DNA of 6,856 nucleotides from positions 10,526 through 17,381 of the forward strand of contig JAEMRL010000007.1 of assembly GCA_016463385.1 (NCBI GenBank). The letters run 5' to 3'. The position numbers and the translations under genes were made by a program. The stretch is from Thermoleophilia bacterium. GTDB taxonomy: Bacteria > Actinomycetota > Thermoleophilia > Miltoncostaeales > Miltoncostaeaceae. Shown piece after piece: positions 5,793 through 6,856 of the stretch (its first letter is position 1; the number at the start of each line of letters is the position of its first letter). Below the pieces are notes generated by a model that was given only the letters and a program-made list of their open reading frames with translations, had not been told where the DNA came from and did not search any database.

Positions 5793-6856
5793 GTGCCGGG
5801 CGACCTCGGGCCCGCCCTCGCCCTCGCCCGCGGGCTGCGCGAGGCCGGGGTGCCGGTGGGCACCGGGCGGGTGCTGTCGATGGCGCGCGGCGCCGAGGCG
5901 GTCGGGCCGGAGGACCTCTACTGGGCGGCCCGGGCCACGCTGATCTCCCGCCGCGAGGACCTGCCCGCGTTCGACCGCGCCTTCGAGGCGGCCTTCGGCA
6001 TCGAGACCGGCGCGCCGCCGTCCGGCCAGGAGGTCGCCGACCGCCTCTCGACGGTCGTCGCGCCCAGCGAGCTCACCGTCGCCGCCGGCGACGTGGACGA
6101 CTCGCCCGAGAGCAACCTGGCGAGCGGCATCGACGCCCTGCGCACCAAGAGCTTCGCCGACTGCACACCCTCCGAGCTGGCGCTGCTCGCGCGGCTGATG
6201 ACCCGCCTGCGGCTCGATCCGCCGATGCGCCGCACCCGCCGCCGCGCCGCCGCCCGCTCGGGCGACCCGGACCTGCGGCGAACGCTGCGCCGCGCGATGC
6301 GCACCGGCGGCGATCCGATCGACCGGGCCTGGCGGCGGCGGCGGGTGCAACCGCGGCGGTTGCTGCTGATGCTCGACGTGTCGGGGTCGATGTCGACCTA
6401 CTCGCGGGCGCTGGCGATGTTCGCCCACGCCGCCCTGCGCACCGGACCGGGCTGGGAGGCCTTCGCCTTCGGCACGCGGCTGACCCGGATGACGCGTGCC
6501 CTCGGCGCCGCGGACCCCGATCTCGCCTTCGCCGCCGCGGCCGCCGAGGTCACCGACTGGGACGGCGGCACGCGGATCGGCGAGTCGCTGAAGCGCCTGC
6601 TCGACGAGCACGGCCGCACCCGGGTGGTGCGCGGGGCGGTCTGCGTGATCCTGTCCGACGGCCTCGAGGTGGGTGATCCCGACGAGCTCGGCCGCCAGAT
6701 GGAGAGGCTCGCGCGACTCGCCCACCGGGTGATCTGGCTCAACCCCCTCAAGGGCTCCGCCGGCTACGAGCCCCTCGCCCGCGGCATGGCCGCCGCGCTG
6801 CCCCACATCGACGTCGTCCGGGCCGGCCACAACCTCCAGAGCCTGGAGGAGGTGGC
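5793..6856 (+). CDS. coxE: CoxE, von Willebrand factor A-domain protein, 3'-truncated by window edge
   Basis: VWA-domain partner of CoxD. The 354 visible residues reach the conserved GHNLQSLEEV near the end of the family, so only a short C-terminal piece is missing (relatives are about 390-400 residues). An N-terminal helical region with the CoxE pattern SGIDALRTKSFADCTPSEL (111-129) is followed by an arginine-rich stretch (146-189) containing LRRTLRRAMRTGGDP. The VWA domain then opens at LLLMLDVSGSMS. Its metal-ion site (MIDAS) appears complete: D195-x-S197-x-S199, T260 in DGGTRIGESL and D289 in ILSDGLEVGD. Late motifs are WLNPLKGSAGYEPLARGMAAALP. In form I systems CoxE acts with CoxD in maturation of the active site. 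The GTG directly follows the coxD TGA, and GAGGTGA (5781-5787) inside coxD is the ribosome-binding site, so the pair is co-transcribed and probably co-translated. Confidence 0.92.
   Translation, partial: MPGDLGPALALARGLREAGVPVGTGRVLSMARGAEAVGPEDLYWAARATLISRREDLPAFDRAFEAAFGIETGAPPSGQEVADRLSTVVAPSELTVAAGDVDDSPESNLASGIDALRTKSFADCTPSELALLARLMTRLRLDPPMRRTRRRAAARSGDPDLRRTLRRAMRTGGDPIDRAWRRRRVQPRRLLLMLDVSGSMSTYSRALAMFAHAALRTGPGWEAFAFGTRLTRMTRALGAADPDLAFAAAAAEVTDWDGGTRIGESLKRLLDEHGRTRVVRGAVCVILSDGLEVGDPDELGRQMERLARLAHRVIWLNPLKGSAGYEPLARGMAAALPHIDVVRAGHNLQSLEEV

Noticed and set aside
6347..6363. Perfect inverted repeat GCAACCGC-G-GCGGTTGC inside coxE
   Set aside because: It encodes conserved residues VQPRRLL just before the VWA domain. 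The symmetry follows from arginine, leucine and proline codons in GC-rich DNA, so chance is the simplest explanation despite a loose resemblance to the coxG palindrome.
4917..6830. 637-residue minus-strand open frame antisense to coxD and coxE
   Set aside because: No domain is recognisable, and the opposite strand has complete AAA+ and VWA motif sets.

Overview
This window holds a molybdenum hydroxylase (aerobic CO dehydrogenase-like, cox) locus from a high-GC bacterium. GC content is roughly 70% by eye, and six of the seven genes start with GTG. The regulator, which joins an AcoR-type GAF domain to a C-terminal winged helix, suggests an actinobacterium (Actinomycetota). That assignment is inference; no rRNA or other marker is present.

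The layout is two divergent transcription units around a 108-bp spacer (4821-4928). Leftward, on the minus strand, run an XdhC/CoxI-family cofactor-maturation protein (4820-3810), a GAF plus winged-helix regulator (3802-2417), an 83-bp gap with a good promoter candidate and an interrupted palindrome, then coxG (2333-1746), coxS (1749-1294) and the N-terminal half of coxL (1283 to the window edge). Rightward, on the plus strand, run coxD, a MoxR-type AAA+ ATPase (4929-5792), and coxE, a VWA-domain protein (5793 to the window edge, nearly complete). Coding density is very high: coxG and coxS overlap by 4 bp (GTGA), and coxE starts at the base after the coxD stop.

The genes fit one job. CoxL would bind molybdopterin-cytosine dinucleotide and carry the active site, CoxS carries two [2Fe-2S] clusters, and a flavoprotein subunit (CoxM) is expected just beyond the left edge. 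XdhC, CoxD and CoxE would insert, sulfurate or remodel the cofactor. CoxG, with a hydrophobic C-terminal tail, would dock the enzyme at the membrane. The GAF regulator probably senses a small effector and controls the operon.

The key observation is that the CoxL active-site loop reads AYRGAGR (residues 372-378), not the AYRCSFR of bona fide MoCu CO dehydrogenases. This makes it a form II (BMS-clade) enzyme, or another xanthine-oxidase-family hydroxylase, with no cysteine for the copper. Its true substrate is open. The S-then-L order also fits form II loci. No RNA genes, mobile elements, CRISPR arrays or clear terminators were seen.
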